Origin: Microbacterium testaceum
Lineage (GTDB): Bacteria; Actinomycetota; Actinomycetes; Actinomycetales; Microbacteriaceae
Length of the DNA: 64,000 nt
Direction: 5' to 3'
Assembly: GCF_006539145.1 (NCBI RefSeq)
Contig: NZ_BJML01000005.1
Span: 169,353-233,352, forward strand
Position 1 is the stretch's first letter. Each line of letters opens with the position of its first letter. Position numbers and translations under genes: made by a program. The notes below the pieces were generated by a model. The model was not told where the DNA came from. It was given only the letters and a program-made list of their open reading frames with translations, and did no database searches. This document shows positions 34,466 through 44,229 of this stretch, piece after piece.

Positions 34466-35518
34466 TCAGTCAGGAGAGACGTCGGTGCCGAAGACCGGGG
34501 TGCCGGGCAGGTCGTCGTCGACGACGGTGCGGCGGTCGAGAAGAAGCGGGGCGGCGAAGAGCTTGCCGCTGTCGGCGGTGGCGGCGTTCGCGCCCCCCGC
34601 GCCGGAGTTTCCGGATGCCGACGAGCTCGAGCCCGTGCTCGCGCCGAGGACTCCGGCGAGGTCGTCGTCGCCCGGCGGGGTGGAGGGGGCGCCCTGCGCG
34701 GCCGCGACGGCGACGGAGACCGCGCCGGTCGCGGTGGCGTCGAACAGCGTCGCCGCCCCGCCCGAGGGGGCCGTGCGGGACGACGACGGAGCGGGGGAGG
34801 GATCCGCCGACAGGATGCCGGCGACGACCGCTGTCGCACCGTCCGCTGCCTCGGCCGAGAGGGGTTCGGCGGGCACGATGCCGGGGATCGGGGTGGCGGT
34901 GTCACCACCCGGAGCCGTCGGAACGCCCGGGGTCACGGGGATCACGGGGGAGATCGGGGGGAGGGTGCCGACGATCACGGGGAGCGCGGAGTCGACCGCG
35001 TCGGTGACTCCCGAGATGAGCTCGTCGAGCCCGACGGTGTGCACAACGTCTCCGACGACGGGGACCGTCTGAACGGTTTCGACGACGGGGGTGACGACGT
35101 CACCGACGACTCCTGAACCGGCGACGTCGGTGACCACGTCTCCCACGGTGTCCACGGTGCCGCCGACGGTCGAATCCGCTGTCGAGACGACCTCGGAGAC
35201 GGTTGCCGTGGTGGTCGTGACGACCTCGGCCACGGGGGCGGGTGCCACGTCGGTGACGACCTGTGTCACGGGAGCGACCGTCTCGGTGACGTGCTCGACC
35301 GTGGGAGCGACGACGGTTCCGACGACCTCGTCGACGGTGTCGGTGACCTGGTTGACCGTCGAGCCGACGGCGCCGAGCAGGCCACCCGAGCCGTCGTCGG
35401 CGGAAGCGGGAGAGGCCGAAAGGGCAACGGAGAGAGCTGCTGCTCCGAGGGCGGTGGACGCGCCGATGAGGAGCAGCCGCAGCATGCGCGGTGCCCCCCG
35501 ACCGGACGCGTTCTCCAT
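34466..35518 (-). CDS. Secreted Val/Thr-rich repetitive protein
   Basis: The 350-residue protein starts at ATG 35518 with an Arg-containing n-region, a hydrophobic core (LLLIGASTALGAAALSVALSA) and a likely cleavage at SPASA-DD (about residue 40). Residues 45-185 are a low-complexity run of Val/Thr/Asp heptad-like units (VNQVTDTVDEVVGTVV, VTETVAPVTQVVTDV and similar), suggesting a long helical or beta-rich fibre. A Pro/Ser/Ala-rich second half follows, with no LPXTG-type signal. It is transcribed toward the chaplin-like gene and probably co-expressed with it. No known family. Confidence 0.75.
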   Translation of the reverse strand: MENASGRGAPRMLRLLLIGASTALGAAALSVALSASPASADDGSGGLLGAVGSTVNQVTDTVDEVVGTVVAPTVEHVTETVAPVTQVVTDVAPAPVAEVVTTTTATVSEVVSTADSTVGGTVDTVGDVVTDVAGSGVVGDVVTPVVETVQTVPVVGDVVHTVGLDELISGVTDAVDSALPVIVGTLPPISPVIPVTPGVPTAPGGDTATPIPGIVPAEPLSAEAADGATAVVAGILSADPSPAPSSSRTAPSGGAATLFDATATGAVSVAVAAAQGAPSTPPGDDDLAGVLGASTGSSSSASGNSGAGGANAATADSGKLFAAPLLLDRRTVVDDDLPGTPVFGTDVSPD

Positions 35519-35704
35519 GATTCGCCCCCCAAAGGTGAATCTCCGAATCTCTTGGGCGGCGACGCTACGCCCGTCTTCACCCGGGTGAAAGGGGCTTGGT
35601 GAAATCTAAGTAGTTTTCGGGAGACCGCCAGATGACGGGCGACACGCCGGACGGTGAAGAAAAACTTGACAGCGGGGGCTCCGGGTCGGTACGCCATCGG
35701 CGAG

Positions 35705-35916
35705 TTATCCCCCGAGTTGTACACATGTGCATGCCCCTAGCAGCAACCTTCAACGTTCACTTCACACGGGATTTCCCCAGGAAAACTGTGGATAGATAAA
35801 TGCCCGGTCAGAGGCGTAAACACGCCCGATATTCGTATCCATCCACCGAGTTCTCCACAGCACTTGTGCACAGAGATGGCGGCGTTTCCCGCAGTCTGTC
35901 CACAGAGTTATCCACA
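35705..35916. promoter_or_regulatory. DnaA-box cluster upstream of dnaB
   Basis: Four 9-mers fit TTNTNCACA exactly on the plus strand: TTGTACACA 35717-35725, TTCTCCACA 35851-35859, TTGTGCACA 35864-35872 and TTATCCACA 35908-35916. Near matches are TTATCCCCC 35705-35713, CTGTCCACA 35896-35904 and, inverted, TGTGGATAG 35787-35795. The stretch is AT-rich for this genome. The whole gap 35519-36109 contains no credible gene; besides the boxes it must hold promoters for the secreted protein and for dnaB. Confidence 0.7.
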
Positions 35917-36109
35917 GGCTCGTTTGCGTGTGGGGAGAGTGGTATCTAGCGTGGGTGCAGCCCCTCGGGCAGCCCTCTCACCGTGCCGTCCGCGTCAACG
36001 TCGGAACTTGGTGATCTGATGCTGCCGAGGCCGCCCCGAGCCCCGTTTCCGCGAACGCTTCACGCGCGCGCGAGGCCCGGCCAGGGGTGCCCGAACTGAA
36101 GGAGAGCCC

Positions 36110-37477
<1,368 letters not shown>

Positions 37478-37789
37478 TTCATCCGGCTGTAGGTGCGCCG
37501 TGCAGTTGACGGCTCACGCGGCCGACGTTCATCAGTATGCGGTGTTCGAGTCGACGCCGCCGAGCACGCCGTGAACGGCCGCAGCGTCGGTTCGGGATCG
37601 AGCCCTTCGAGGGGTGTGGGAACGTGTCCCCCGAATGGCGGGTGCCGGAGCGCGGTCGGCATCGATAGCCTCCGAATGAACTCGAGTGGGGGTCTTGAGT
37701 CAAGCGTGGCCCACGACGAGATCTTTGGGGGACGGCGAAGGATGGCGTCACGAGTTGTCCAATGCCTATGGGGGGCGAGGGAGGAAACG
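37478..37789. other. Noncoding gap after dnaB
   Basis: 312 bases without a credible gene. It contains only short hairpin-forming stretches (for example GGGGTGTGGGAACGTGTCCCC near 37611-37631) and, at its end, the GGGAGGAAACG leader of the small gene at 37790. Confidence 0.5.
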
Positions 37790-38014
37790 ATGCAAGAAAA
37801 GCTTGTGCAGCCAGTGGCGATACAAGAGGGAGCCATCTTCCGCGTGCGCCTCTGGGTCCCCCCATCCGCAGACGGCTTCGCGTGGCAAGTGGACGACTGG
37901 GAACTGACCAACGGTGATCTTGACCAAGCCCTGAGGTGGGCTGATGAGCATGCCCAGGGAAACCCGTACGAACTCTTCGTACGGGCAGGATCACTCGACT
38001 TCTGCCGCCTCTGA
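37790..38014 (+). CDS. Small hypothetical protein, 74 aa
   Basis: ATG 37790 follows GAGGGAGGAAACG, an excellent ribosome binding site that decides this start over the longer open frame. The 74 residues are acidic to neutral with no membrane segment: an N-terminal strand-rich part (VAIQEGAIFRVRLWVPP) and a conserved-looking DGFAWQVDDWELTNGDLDQALRWADEHAQGNPYELFVRAG. It is plausibly a small globular alpha/beta protein. I do not recognise the family. It stands alone between dnaB and a stretch of decayed sequence. Confidence 0.6.
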   Translation: MQEKLVQPVAIQEGAIFRVRLWVPPSADGFAWQVDDWELTNGDLDQALRWADEHAQGNPYELFVRAGSLDFCRL

Positions 38015-38687
38015 GGCAAGCCGGCTGACGGTGGTGGCACTGAAGAAACCATTATTCTTCGCACCGACTCGACCCGTGAATGAAGGAGAGGCACAGAGAT
38101 GTCCGCACTGACATTCCCAACCGCCCGCGCCGTGTGACGCGCCGCCGCAGAATCGCGGCCGCACCCCAACCAGAGCCGAACCAGGAATCGGCTTGGATAT
38201 CAGAGAACCCGCTTCCGGAAGGCGTCACCATGACGTCCACCGGGGATGGCGCTGAGCTGACCTTCTCGTTCGATAAGTATGACGCGCGACCTGTGTCGGG
38301 CAGCCATCGCGGCGTCCGACACAGGTCGCTGTCTCATACCGCTTCCCGTGCGAGACACCTGACCACTCCGCCCTGACTCGGCGCATCCCCCGTGGCGATC
38401 CCCATCCGGACAGCTATGAAGCCGGTGTTCCGCATAGAGACGACCCCCCGTCCTCCCATCTTGAGGAACCGACATCGCTGACACGATCACGTCGCTCGGC
38501 GACTACTTCGTGAGGATCGCTGGTGGACCGCTGCTCACGGTGATGGATGCGGCGTTCGACGCGAGCATTCGTACGGGAAGGCCGGTGCGGATTGCCTGAT
38601 CATCGTCGGCTGGCCGGCACGATGATGAAGGGGTGCTGCTGCAAGTCACCGTTCATCGACATGTCAACGGGGACGTGGCCAGGGTGC
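38015..38687. other. Decayed or noncoding stretch with a long hairpin
   Basis: No full gene fits. An AAGGAGAGG at 38082-38090 precedes a 12-codon reading frame (ATG 38100, stop 38136). Several fragments look protein-like, for example the frame around 38205-38275 (LPEGVTMTSTGDGAELTFSFDKYD) and 38476-38600 (IADTITSLGDYFVRIAGGPLLTVMDAAFD), but neither has a usable start and stop. GCGACCTGTGTCGG (38286-38299) pairs perfectly with CCGACACAGGTCGC (38316-38329). This reads as remnants of lost genes plus a terminator-like stem. Confidence 0.45.
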
Positions 38688-39266
38688 TCACGGCTTCCAG
38701 AACCCCAGCGTGCACAGCAGCACGGCCTCGTCGTCAGCATCGGCCGGCGGTTCGATGGCTGGCGGGAACACGCCCCACTGACGCCATTCGTCAGCGTGCG
38801 GGGTGACGTGCTCGTTCATCCCCTCAATGAGCTCGGGGGAGAGGTGGAACGGGATGCCGAACTCCTCGGCGATCGACCACGCCTGGAACGCGCGGTACGT
38901 CGCGAGGTGCGCGAAGCCCTCGTCGGCCGGGTAGTCGCCGTAGGTGAAGTGGAAGGTGTCGGCGACGTCACCGGCGCGCACCGCGGCGGTGGCCTTGTCG
39001 TTGAGGGCGTCGTATGAGGCGATCGGATCGTCGCCCAGCAGGTCGACGTCGGTGAAGCGGTCGCCGTCGGTGGCCGCGCGTCCCGCGATCACGTCGGGCA
39101 CCCACGCTTCGTCGTAGGCGTGACGCCCGAGGATGCCGAGGAGGGTTGGCGACTCGAGCTGGCTCCACTCCTTCGGCACGGGGGCGGAGAAGTCGGCGGG
39201 GTCGATCCGATCGACGACCTCGCGCAGTGCGGCGTCGGCGTGGAGGAAGAGAGCGGCGGGGCTCAT
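38688..39266 (-). CDS. DinB/TIGR03086-like protein
   Basis: The 192-residue protein has the pattern of the mycothiol-dependent maleylpyruvate isomerase N-terminal/DinB superfamily: LFLHADAALREVVDRIDPADFSAPVPKEW at the start, a helix with GILGRHAYDEAWVPDVIAGR (His as a likely metal ligand) and later HLATYRAFQAWSIAEEFGI. These four-helix bundles bind a divalent metal and often act in thiol-dependent detoxification. ATG at 39266. GC content and codon use are host-like and one GGATGCC copy lies within it, so it marks the last host gene before the island on the left. Confidence 0.75.
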   Translation of the reverse strand: MSPAALFLHADAALREVVDRIDPADFSAPVPKEWSQLESPTLLGILGRHAYDEAWVPDVIAGRAATDGDRFTDVDLLGDDPIASYDALNDKATAAVRAGDVADTFHFTYGDYPADEGFAHLATYRAFQAWSIAEEFGIPFHLSPELIEGMNEHVTPHADEWRQWGVFPPAIEPPADADDEAVLLCTLGFWKP

Positions 39267-39566
39267 GGTGGGGAAGGTACTCCGGGGTGGGAGTGGGGGA
39301 TAGGAGGGGAGCGATGCAGATCACTTCGACCTCCGCTCATGCTCGCTCGACGATCGGTTTCGGACACGCGAGTGACCGCGTCAGCGGCGCCCTAGCAAAG
39401 CCTCACCGTAGCTCTAGCAGTACGCCCAAAGATGTTGGCGGCCGCTACCGTACGTAGGCGCGGGGAGCGGATCAACCGGCTCGACCGCCGGGGCGTGTTT
39501 CACCGTCGTCACGGCTCGCGAGCTCAGGATGCGCCGGGTGTCCCTGGCGCCTCGTACTATCGAAAC
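39267..39566. other. Left edge of the accessory island, noncoding
   Basis: 300 bases between the divergent DinB-like gene and the methyltransferase. GC content drops inside it. No tRNA, integrase fragment or direct repeat shared with the right edge was seen; it must carry the methyltransferase promoter. Confidence 0.45.
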
Positions 39567-40838
39567 GTGAGTGACACGAGAGCGCCGGAGTACACCGTAG
39601 TCGAGGTCTGCGCCGGCGCCGGGGGACAGTCGCTAGGTCTTCATAAGGCAGGGTTCAAGCACTCTCTCGCTGTCGAGATCGACCCGACCGCAGCAGCCAC
39701 GCTCACGGCCAATCTCGGCGCGTCCGTCGTGGTGGGAGACGTGGCGGATCCTGAAGTATGGGATCCGCGAGATCACGTGGGCGCGACACTTTTTGCCGGA
39801 GGCGTGCCCTGCCCGCCGTTCTCCATAGCTGGCAAGCAACTGGGGTCGTCAGATGAGCGAGATCTGTTCGCATGGGCTATCGAGCAGGTGGGCACGATTC
39901 AGCCGCGCGCTGTAATGCTCGAGAACGTGCGCGGTCTCTCCTCTCCGCGCTTCGCCGGTTATCGCCAGCATGTGATCGACCGACTCGACAAGTACGGCTA
40001 TGTCGGGGAGTGGAAGCTCCTGCATGCGTCCGACTTCGGTGTGCCGCAGCTTCGCCCGCGTTTCGTGCTGGTGGCAATGCGCCCGGAGGATCAAGCCTAT
40101 TTCCGGTTTCCCGAGCCCAACGAGATCGCTCGCACCACCGTGGGCAATGCCATTCACGATCTGATGGCCGCTCGTGGATGGAGCGGCGCTGACGAGTGGC
40201 GCGACCTCGCAAACGGCGTTGGCCCAACCCTCGTCGGCGGCAGTAAGAAGCATGGTGGGGCGGATCTGGGCCCCACACGAGCCAAACAAGCTTGGGCGAA
40301 GTTGCATGTCGATGGGCGAGGAATTGCCAATGCAGCCCCAGACGCCGACGCGCCTTCGCCTGCCGAGTGGCACCCGCGACTGACCATCGAGATGGCCGCT
40401 CGCGTTCAGGGGTGGAAACCTGAGGACAACTGGTTCTTCAGTGGCCGAAAGACTTCGCAATACCGCCAGATTGGTAATGCCTTCCCGCCGCCCGTGGCTG
40501 AGGCGGTTGGCGCGCGCATCATTGCTGCGCTACAGAACGAGGGGATGCCGAGAGAAGATCTCGGACGGGTAGTCGACCTCCACGATCCCGTTTACCGCGC
40601 TCTCGCCAACGCATCTGATGCGCTTTCGATGGCAGATCTCGTCCGTGCGCACAATGACGGAAGCGTGGGTTCCGTCGAGAAGAAGATCACCGCGCTGTCC
40701 CATGACTTTCATGTGGAGGTCTTTACGGATGCGCTAGGCGTGACCCGTTATCGTCTTGGCGGTTTTCGTGGTTTCACGGGCCAAGATGACCACGTGCGCC
40801 ATGATTTCTTGGCTCAGCACCGCAACCGGGTTAGCTGA
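39567..40838 (+). CDS. DNA (cytosine-5) methyltransferase of NaeI-type R-M system
   Basis: The 423-residue protein has the C5-methyltransferase motifs in order: I (VVEVCAGAGGQSLGL, residues 11-25), IV with the catalytic Cys in GGVPCPPFS (C82), VI (ENV, residues 119-121), VIII (PQLRPRF), a target recognition region between VIII and IX, and X (RQIGNAFPPPVAEAVG). About 85 residues follow motif X, which is longer than usual. GTG 39567 is chosen because motif I follows at the normal distance; the longer frame upstream has no coding character. Two bases separate it from the endonuclease gene. The likely recognition site is GCCGGC, by analogy with NaeI. Confidence 0.9.
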   Translation: MSDTRAPEYTVVEVCAGAGGQSLGLHKAGFKHSLAVEIDPTAAATLTANLGASVVVGDVADPEVWDPRDHVGATLFAGGVPCPPFSIAGKQLGSSDERDLFAWAIEQVGTIQPRAVMLENVRGLSSPRFAGYRQHVIDRLDKYGYVGEWKLLHASDFGVPQLRPRFVLVAMRPEDQAYFRFPEPNEIARTTVGNAIHDLMAARGWSGADEWRDLANGVGPTLVGGSKKHGGADLGPTRAKQAWAKLHVDGRGIANAAPDADAPSPAEWHPRLTIEMAARVQGWKPEDNWFFSGRKTSQYRQIGNAFPPPVAEAVGARIIAALQNEGMPREDLGRVVDLHDPVYRALANASDALSMADLVRAHNDGSVGSVEKKITALSHDFHVEVFTDALGVTRYRLGGFRGFTGQDDHVRHDFLAQHRNRVS

Positions 40839-40840
40839 CA

Positions 40841-41800
40841 TTGCCAGACCACCTTGCAGACCAGTGGTCATTCGATCCGGTCGCGAACGAGACCGATCAA
40901 GCCCTCGTCGACGTCTTCCGTGCTTTCGAGCGCGCTGACCCTGACGGAGCACGGACAGCCCGGATGATGCGTCGAACGCTTGACCAGCTCTATGACGGCC
41001 AAAGGACTGGCAGGTACTCGTGGGCCCAGCTGCATAAGACCGAGCGAACCCACTTCGGCACTTTGTTCGAGATAAACCTTCGTCGGGAGTTCGACGACGT
41101 GATCGACGAAGGCGCCAAGCTTGACTACCGGATCTGTCAGCACGACGTCGACTGCAAATTTTCGCAGCGGATGGGAGGCTGGATGATCCCGCCTGAGGCC
41201 ATCGGCCAGCTGCTATTCGTGGGCTACGTCAATGACGCGGCCAGTGAGTTCGCCGTCGGGGTCGTGCGGGCATCTCCGAACCACCTACGCCTCGGAGCCA
41301 ACCGCGACGCGAAGGTCGGTCTGAATGCAGCCGGACGTGACGCGGTCCGGTGGCTGCACCGACCTGGCGAGCTGCCGCCGAACGTGCTCCTTCAGGCTGA
41401 TCCTGACGATGTCGCCGCCATCTTCGCGCCCGGACTTTCCGGTCAAGCGCGCGTCAACGAGCTCTTCCGCCGGATTGTGCGCCGACGCATCGGCCGAAAC
41501 ACGGTCGCCACGGTTGCTCAGCAGGACGACTTTATGAAGCGAGTGCGCGAGAACGGCGGCGCGCGCAGTCTGCTTCGCCCTGATGGATACGTCATTCTGG
41601 GAGGTGACTACGCGTTCCATCGTGGAATCGCCGAGCAGCTCGGCGTGCCGGTCCCGGAGCCAGGAGAGATGGTCAGTATTCGCATCACCCCTGCCCGCGA
41701 GGACGACGTGCGTACGATCGAGGTCGACGGCGTGGTGTGGCGCGCGGCGGACGACTGGGAGATCGTGACCGGTCCGGCGCCTTTCGTTCCTCACAAATAG
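40841..41800 (+). CDS. NaeI-family type II restriction endonuclease
   Basis: The 319-residue protein is the length of NaeI (317). It has LYDG at residues 50-53 (the ligase-like LxDG of NaeI), KTERTHFGTLFEINL with E77, and DYRICQHDVDCKFS with D95, D104 and K106, reproducing the NaeI active-site set E70/D86/D95/K97 as I remember it, including the nine-residue D-to-D spacing. GGWMIPPEAIGQLLFVGY follows, and the C-terminal half should be the CAP-like DNA-binding domain. NaeI is a type IIE enzyme needing a second GCCGGC site as effector and can be turned into a topoisomerase by one mutation. Start TTG 40841, two bases after the methyltransferase. Confidence 0.88.
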   Translation: MPDHLADQWSFDPVANETDQALVDVFRAFERADPDGARTARMMRRTLDQLYDGQRTGRYSWAQLHKTERTHFGTLFEINLRREFDDVIDEGAKLDYRICQHDVDCKFSQRMGGWMIPPEAIGQLLFVGYVNDAASEFAVGVVRASPNHLRLGANRDAKVGLNAAGRDAVRWLHRPGELPPNVLLQADPDDVAAIFAPGLSGQARVNELFRRIVRRRIGRNTVATVAQQDDFMKRVRENGGARSLLRPDGYVILGGDYAFHRGIAEQLGVPVPEPGEMVSIRITPAREDDVRTIEVDGVVWRAADDWEIVTGPAPFVPHK

Positions 41801-42171
41801 CGCTGCTGCGCGTGACTTCCATCTTCTTGGGTTCGTCGCTCGGAGGTCGTCTTATCCCGATACTCGGATCAGTCGTGGTTTGAATCTGTCGCAGGGTACG
41901 AACGCTACGGGGCGCTTGAGTAGGCACTGGGGCGGCCGGCTTCGGTGTCGAACGGCAGGGAAGATGACACCGATAGTGGAACCCCGCGATGTTCCCGTGT
42001 CCCGGGGGTTGCCGTACGTGACCACTAGTTAGCCAGAAGAGGGCGCGTCCAAGCTCGAAGGTCGGACCCTGGATTCGAGTGCATGCGTATTGTGGCTAGA
42101 TAACCCGGATAATGGCTCAGCGTTAATTGTGCCCCCCGCCGTCTCGTAAGGTGTGAAGGGGGAGGTAGACG
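41801..42171. other. Promoter region of the defence operon
   Basis: 371 bases with no credible gene. A -10-like GATAAT lies at 42108-42113 and the ribosome binding site GGGGGAGG at 42158-42165. The separation from the R-M pair suggests the four-gene operon is transcribed independently. Confidence 0.5.
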
Positions 42172-44229
42172 ATGGCGTCGGTCGATGAAGGGCGTTATGC
42201 GCACTGGCAGACGGCGCTTGCGGGGAGATTCCTAGCTGAACGCGACGGGCCCGTTGTGCTCTTCGTGGATGATGCAGAACTGGCACAGGTCGTGAGCGAC
42301 GTCGCTGATCCTGGAGCCGATCTTGCCCGGGCCGTCCTGGAAATGAGGCCGACCGACCCAGACGCCGACTTCTTCGTGAAGGTCGCTCGAGCTTGTCGGC
42401 TGTGGAAGCGCGGTGACCGGACGCAACCACCTCCGGTCCTTCCGGTTCTCGCGTTGAGCGTCCTGGCAGCGACTCGTATGCACTCCGACGGACATGCCCT
42501 GTCCACCAATTACTATCTGCGCTTGGCTGAAGCGCTCACTCCTAACGCAACGCCCGGCCAACTGGACGAGCTGCGCAGCGAGATGAGGGGTCAATCGTTC
42601 TTGGACGTCGTCGAGATGTGGAGCACGCTCCACGATTGGATCGTCGCGCAGAACGGTCGCGTCGGGGCCTCGACAATTCGAACCGATGAAAACCGTCTTA
42701 CGCGAGTCGGATACCCGCTTTCGCAGGCGCTGCTGAAGCGCCATGACCGCGCGGAACTGACCCGGTTCTTCCAGGCGATGAGGATCAAGAAGTTGGGCGT
42801 GCCCGACGAAGAAGAAATCTTGCGCGGCCTGGATATGTGGACGAGACCTGACCGCAACCAACTTTCGGGCACTTTCATGGAAGCTCTGCGCAGTGAAAAG
42901 TTGCGTCCACTGCTCGGGTCTCTCGTTCAGGCATATGCCGCGGCGTGGGACGGTCTTGTTCTCGCCGTCGACGGTAGGCGCCGTCTCGCTCTCAGGCTTG
43001 GGCTCGACCTTGAGCGTATGACAAAAAGGTGGCTATTCCCGATTGAGGATGGTGCGGTCGAGGTCATTACGCTCAAAGGACTCTCCGCGGACCAGCCGCC
43101 TGTGATTCTCTCGCAGAGGCCACCGTCGAGATACTACGTCGCTGAGGGGGCACCGCCGGTCGCTCCGGAGCTGATAATGCAGGGCATGCGGTTGCGCGGC
43201 GAGTCATTTGCGGCTGAGTTCCCGAAGTCGCCGATCCTCATCTTCACCCGGGACCCGCAAACCGGAGATTGGTCAACGACGGCGGGCATCGCACCTTTCG
43301 AGCATCACGTCATTGCCGCAGCTTCGTCAGAGTCTGCATCCGTAGAGCAGCTCATCGGGCGAGCCGCGGCGCCTGGTTGGTTGGTGCGCAACCAGGGGCG
43401 TAATGCGATCCTTCCCGGATTCAAGATATTTGTAGATGTTCGTTTCACTGACCCGCAGTTGCTGGCGGAGGCCCTTCGGGATGCTCCGCATCTTCGTGCC
43501 CATGGAGTCTCGCCGACGCTGACACCGCGAGCCCGCTTCGTCCGGGGCCTTCCGCTGGCGCGAGAGATTGCTCAAAACATCTACATGGTCGGCGGCGAAC
43601 CGGACCTCTTTCTCCCCACGGACGAAGAGCCGCGAGTTGTGTTGCTCTCACTGGATGGAGTCGAAGAGGTCGTCATCGCAAGCGGCTTCCCCTTCGAAAT
43701 TCGTAGATTTCCACAGAGGGAAGGCCTCATCCCTGTCGTCGTCGAAGGCCAGGAACTTTCATTCACGCTGCTGGCTGAGTCCCCGCTCGGACAACCGCCC
43801 GGTGCGCATTCGCTCGGATGGTCGGATTCAGGCACCCTCGAGGCTGCCTCACCGGAGAGCACGATTATCGGAGCAGTGGTAAATCCCGCTTCTGCTCGCG
43901 GCGCCCAGCTTGTCCGGAGGGGTCGCGACGAGACGTGGCTTTTGCACGAGGGCGGCGTTACCGAGAAATGTCGAGAACCGGGCCCTCCCGCTTTCTTGAA
44001 GGAGACGGGATTTGACTACGTCCCCATGCATTTCGAAGTGGCCACGAGCGGCTCGGCGCGCTGGGTAGCGCAGCGCAAGGGCGGTATTTGGTTTCTCACC
44101 GAATTGGGAGCTGGAGGGGGTCGCGAAGTGAACGCCGACTTCGATGTTCTACGTACGTGGGCTGCCACGGCCGATGGAGCGAATGGCCCAGCCTTCTGGG
44201 CACTCCAAATGGGACTCATTAATGGATGA
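42172..44229 (+). CDS. Defence-operon gene 1: large protein of unknown function, 685 aa
   Basis: I do not recognise this family. The protein is soluble and starts at ATG 42172 after GGGGGAGG. Residues 1-110 hold DGPVVLFVDDAELAQVV and a helical LPVLALSVLAATRMHSDG segment. Residues 110-290 are helix-rich (NYYLRLAEAL, LDVVEMWSTLHDWIV, RHDRAELTRFFQAMRIKKLG, WDGLVLAVDGRRRLALRLG). The rest is strand-rich with many short beta segments (EPRVVLLSLDGVEEVVIASGFPFEI; GGIWFLTELG). There is no Walker motif, nuclease motif or Cys cluster. It is the first of four overlapping genes ending in a helicase and a nuclease; by position it may be a sensor or core scaffold, comparable with DruF/DruH-like partners of DruE. 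GC is well below the host average. Confidence 0.8.
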   Translation: MASVDEGRYAHWQTALAGRFLAERDGPVVLFVDDAELAQVVSDVADPGADLARAVLEMRPTDPDADFFVKVARACRLWKRGDRTQPPPVLPVLALSVLAATRMHSDGHALSTNYYLRLAEALTPNATPGQLDELRSEMRGQSFLDVVEMWSTLHDWIVAQNGRVGASTIRTDENRLTRVGYPLSQALLKRHDRAELTRFFQAMRIKKLGVPDEEEILRGLDMWTRPDRNQLSGTFMEALRSEKLRPLLGSLVQAYAAAWDGLVLAVDGRRRLALRLGLDLERMTKRWLFPIEDGAVEVITLKGLSADQPPVILSQRPPSRYYVAEGAPPVAPELIMQGMRLRGESFAAEFPKSPILIFTRDPQTGDWSTTAGIAPFEHHVIAAASSESASVEQLIGRAAAPGWLVRNQGRNAILPGFKIFVDVRFTDPQLLAEALRDAPHLRAHGVSPTLTPRARFVRGLPLAREIAQNIYMVGGEPDLFLPTDEEPRVVLLSLDGVEEVVIASGFPFEIRRFPQREGLIPVVVEGQELSFTLLAESPLGQPPGAHSLGWSDSGTLEAASPESTIIGAVVNPASARGAQLVRRGRDETWLLHEGGVTEKCREPGPPAFLKETGFDYVPMHFEVATSGSARWVAQRKGGIWFLTELGAGGGREVNADFDVLRTWAATADGANGPAFWALQMGLING

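Noticed and set aside
35519..36109. The DnaA-box region as the chromosomal origin oriC
   Set aside because: No dnaA, dnaN, rpmH or recF beside it; called a DnaA-box cluster only.
38547..39017. 156-codon plus-strand frame opposite the DinB-like gene
   Set aside because: Shadow of the minus-strand gene; its first part overlaps the decayed region without a start signal.
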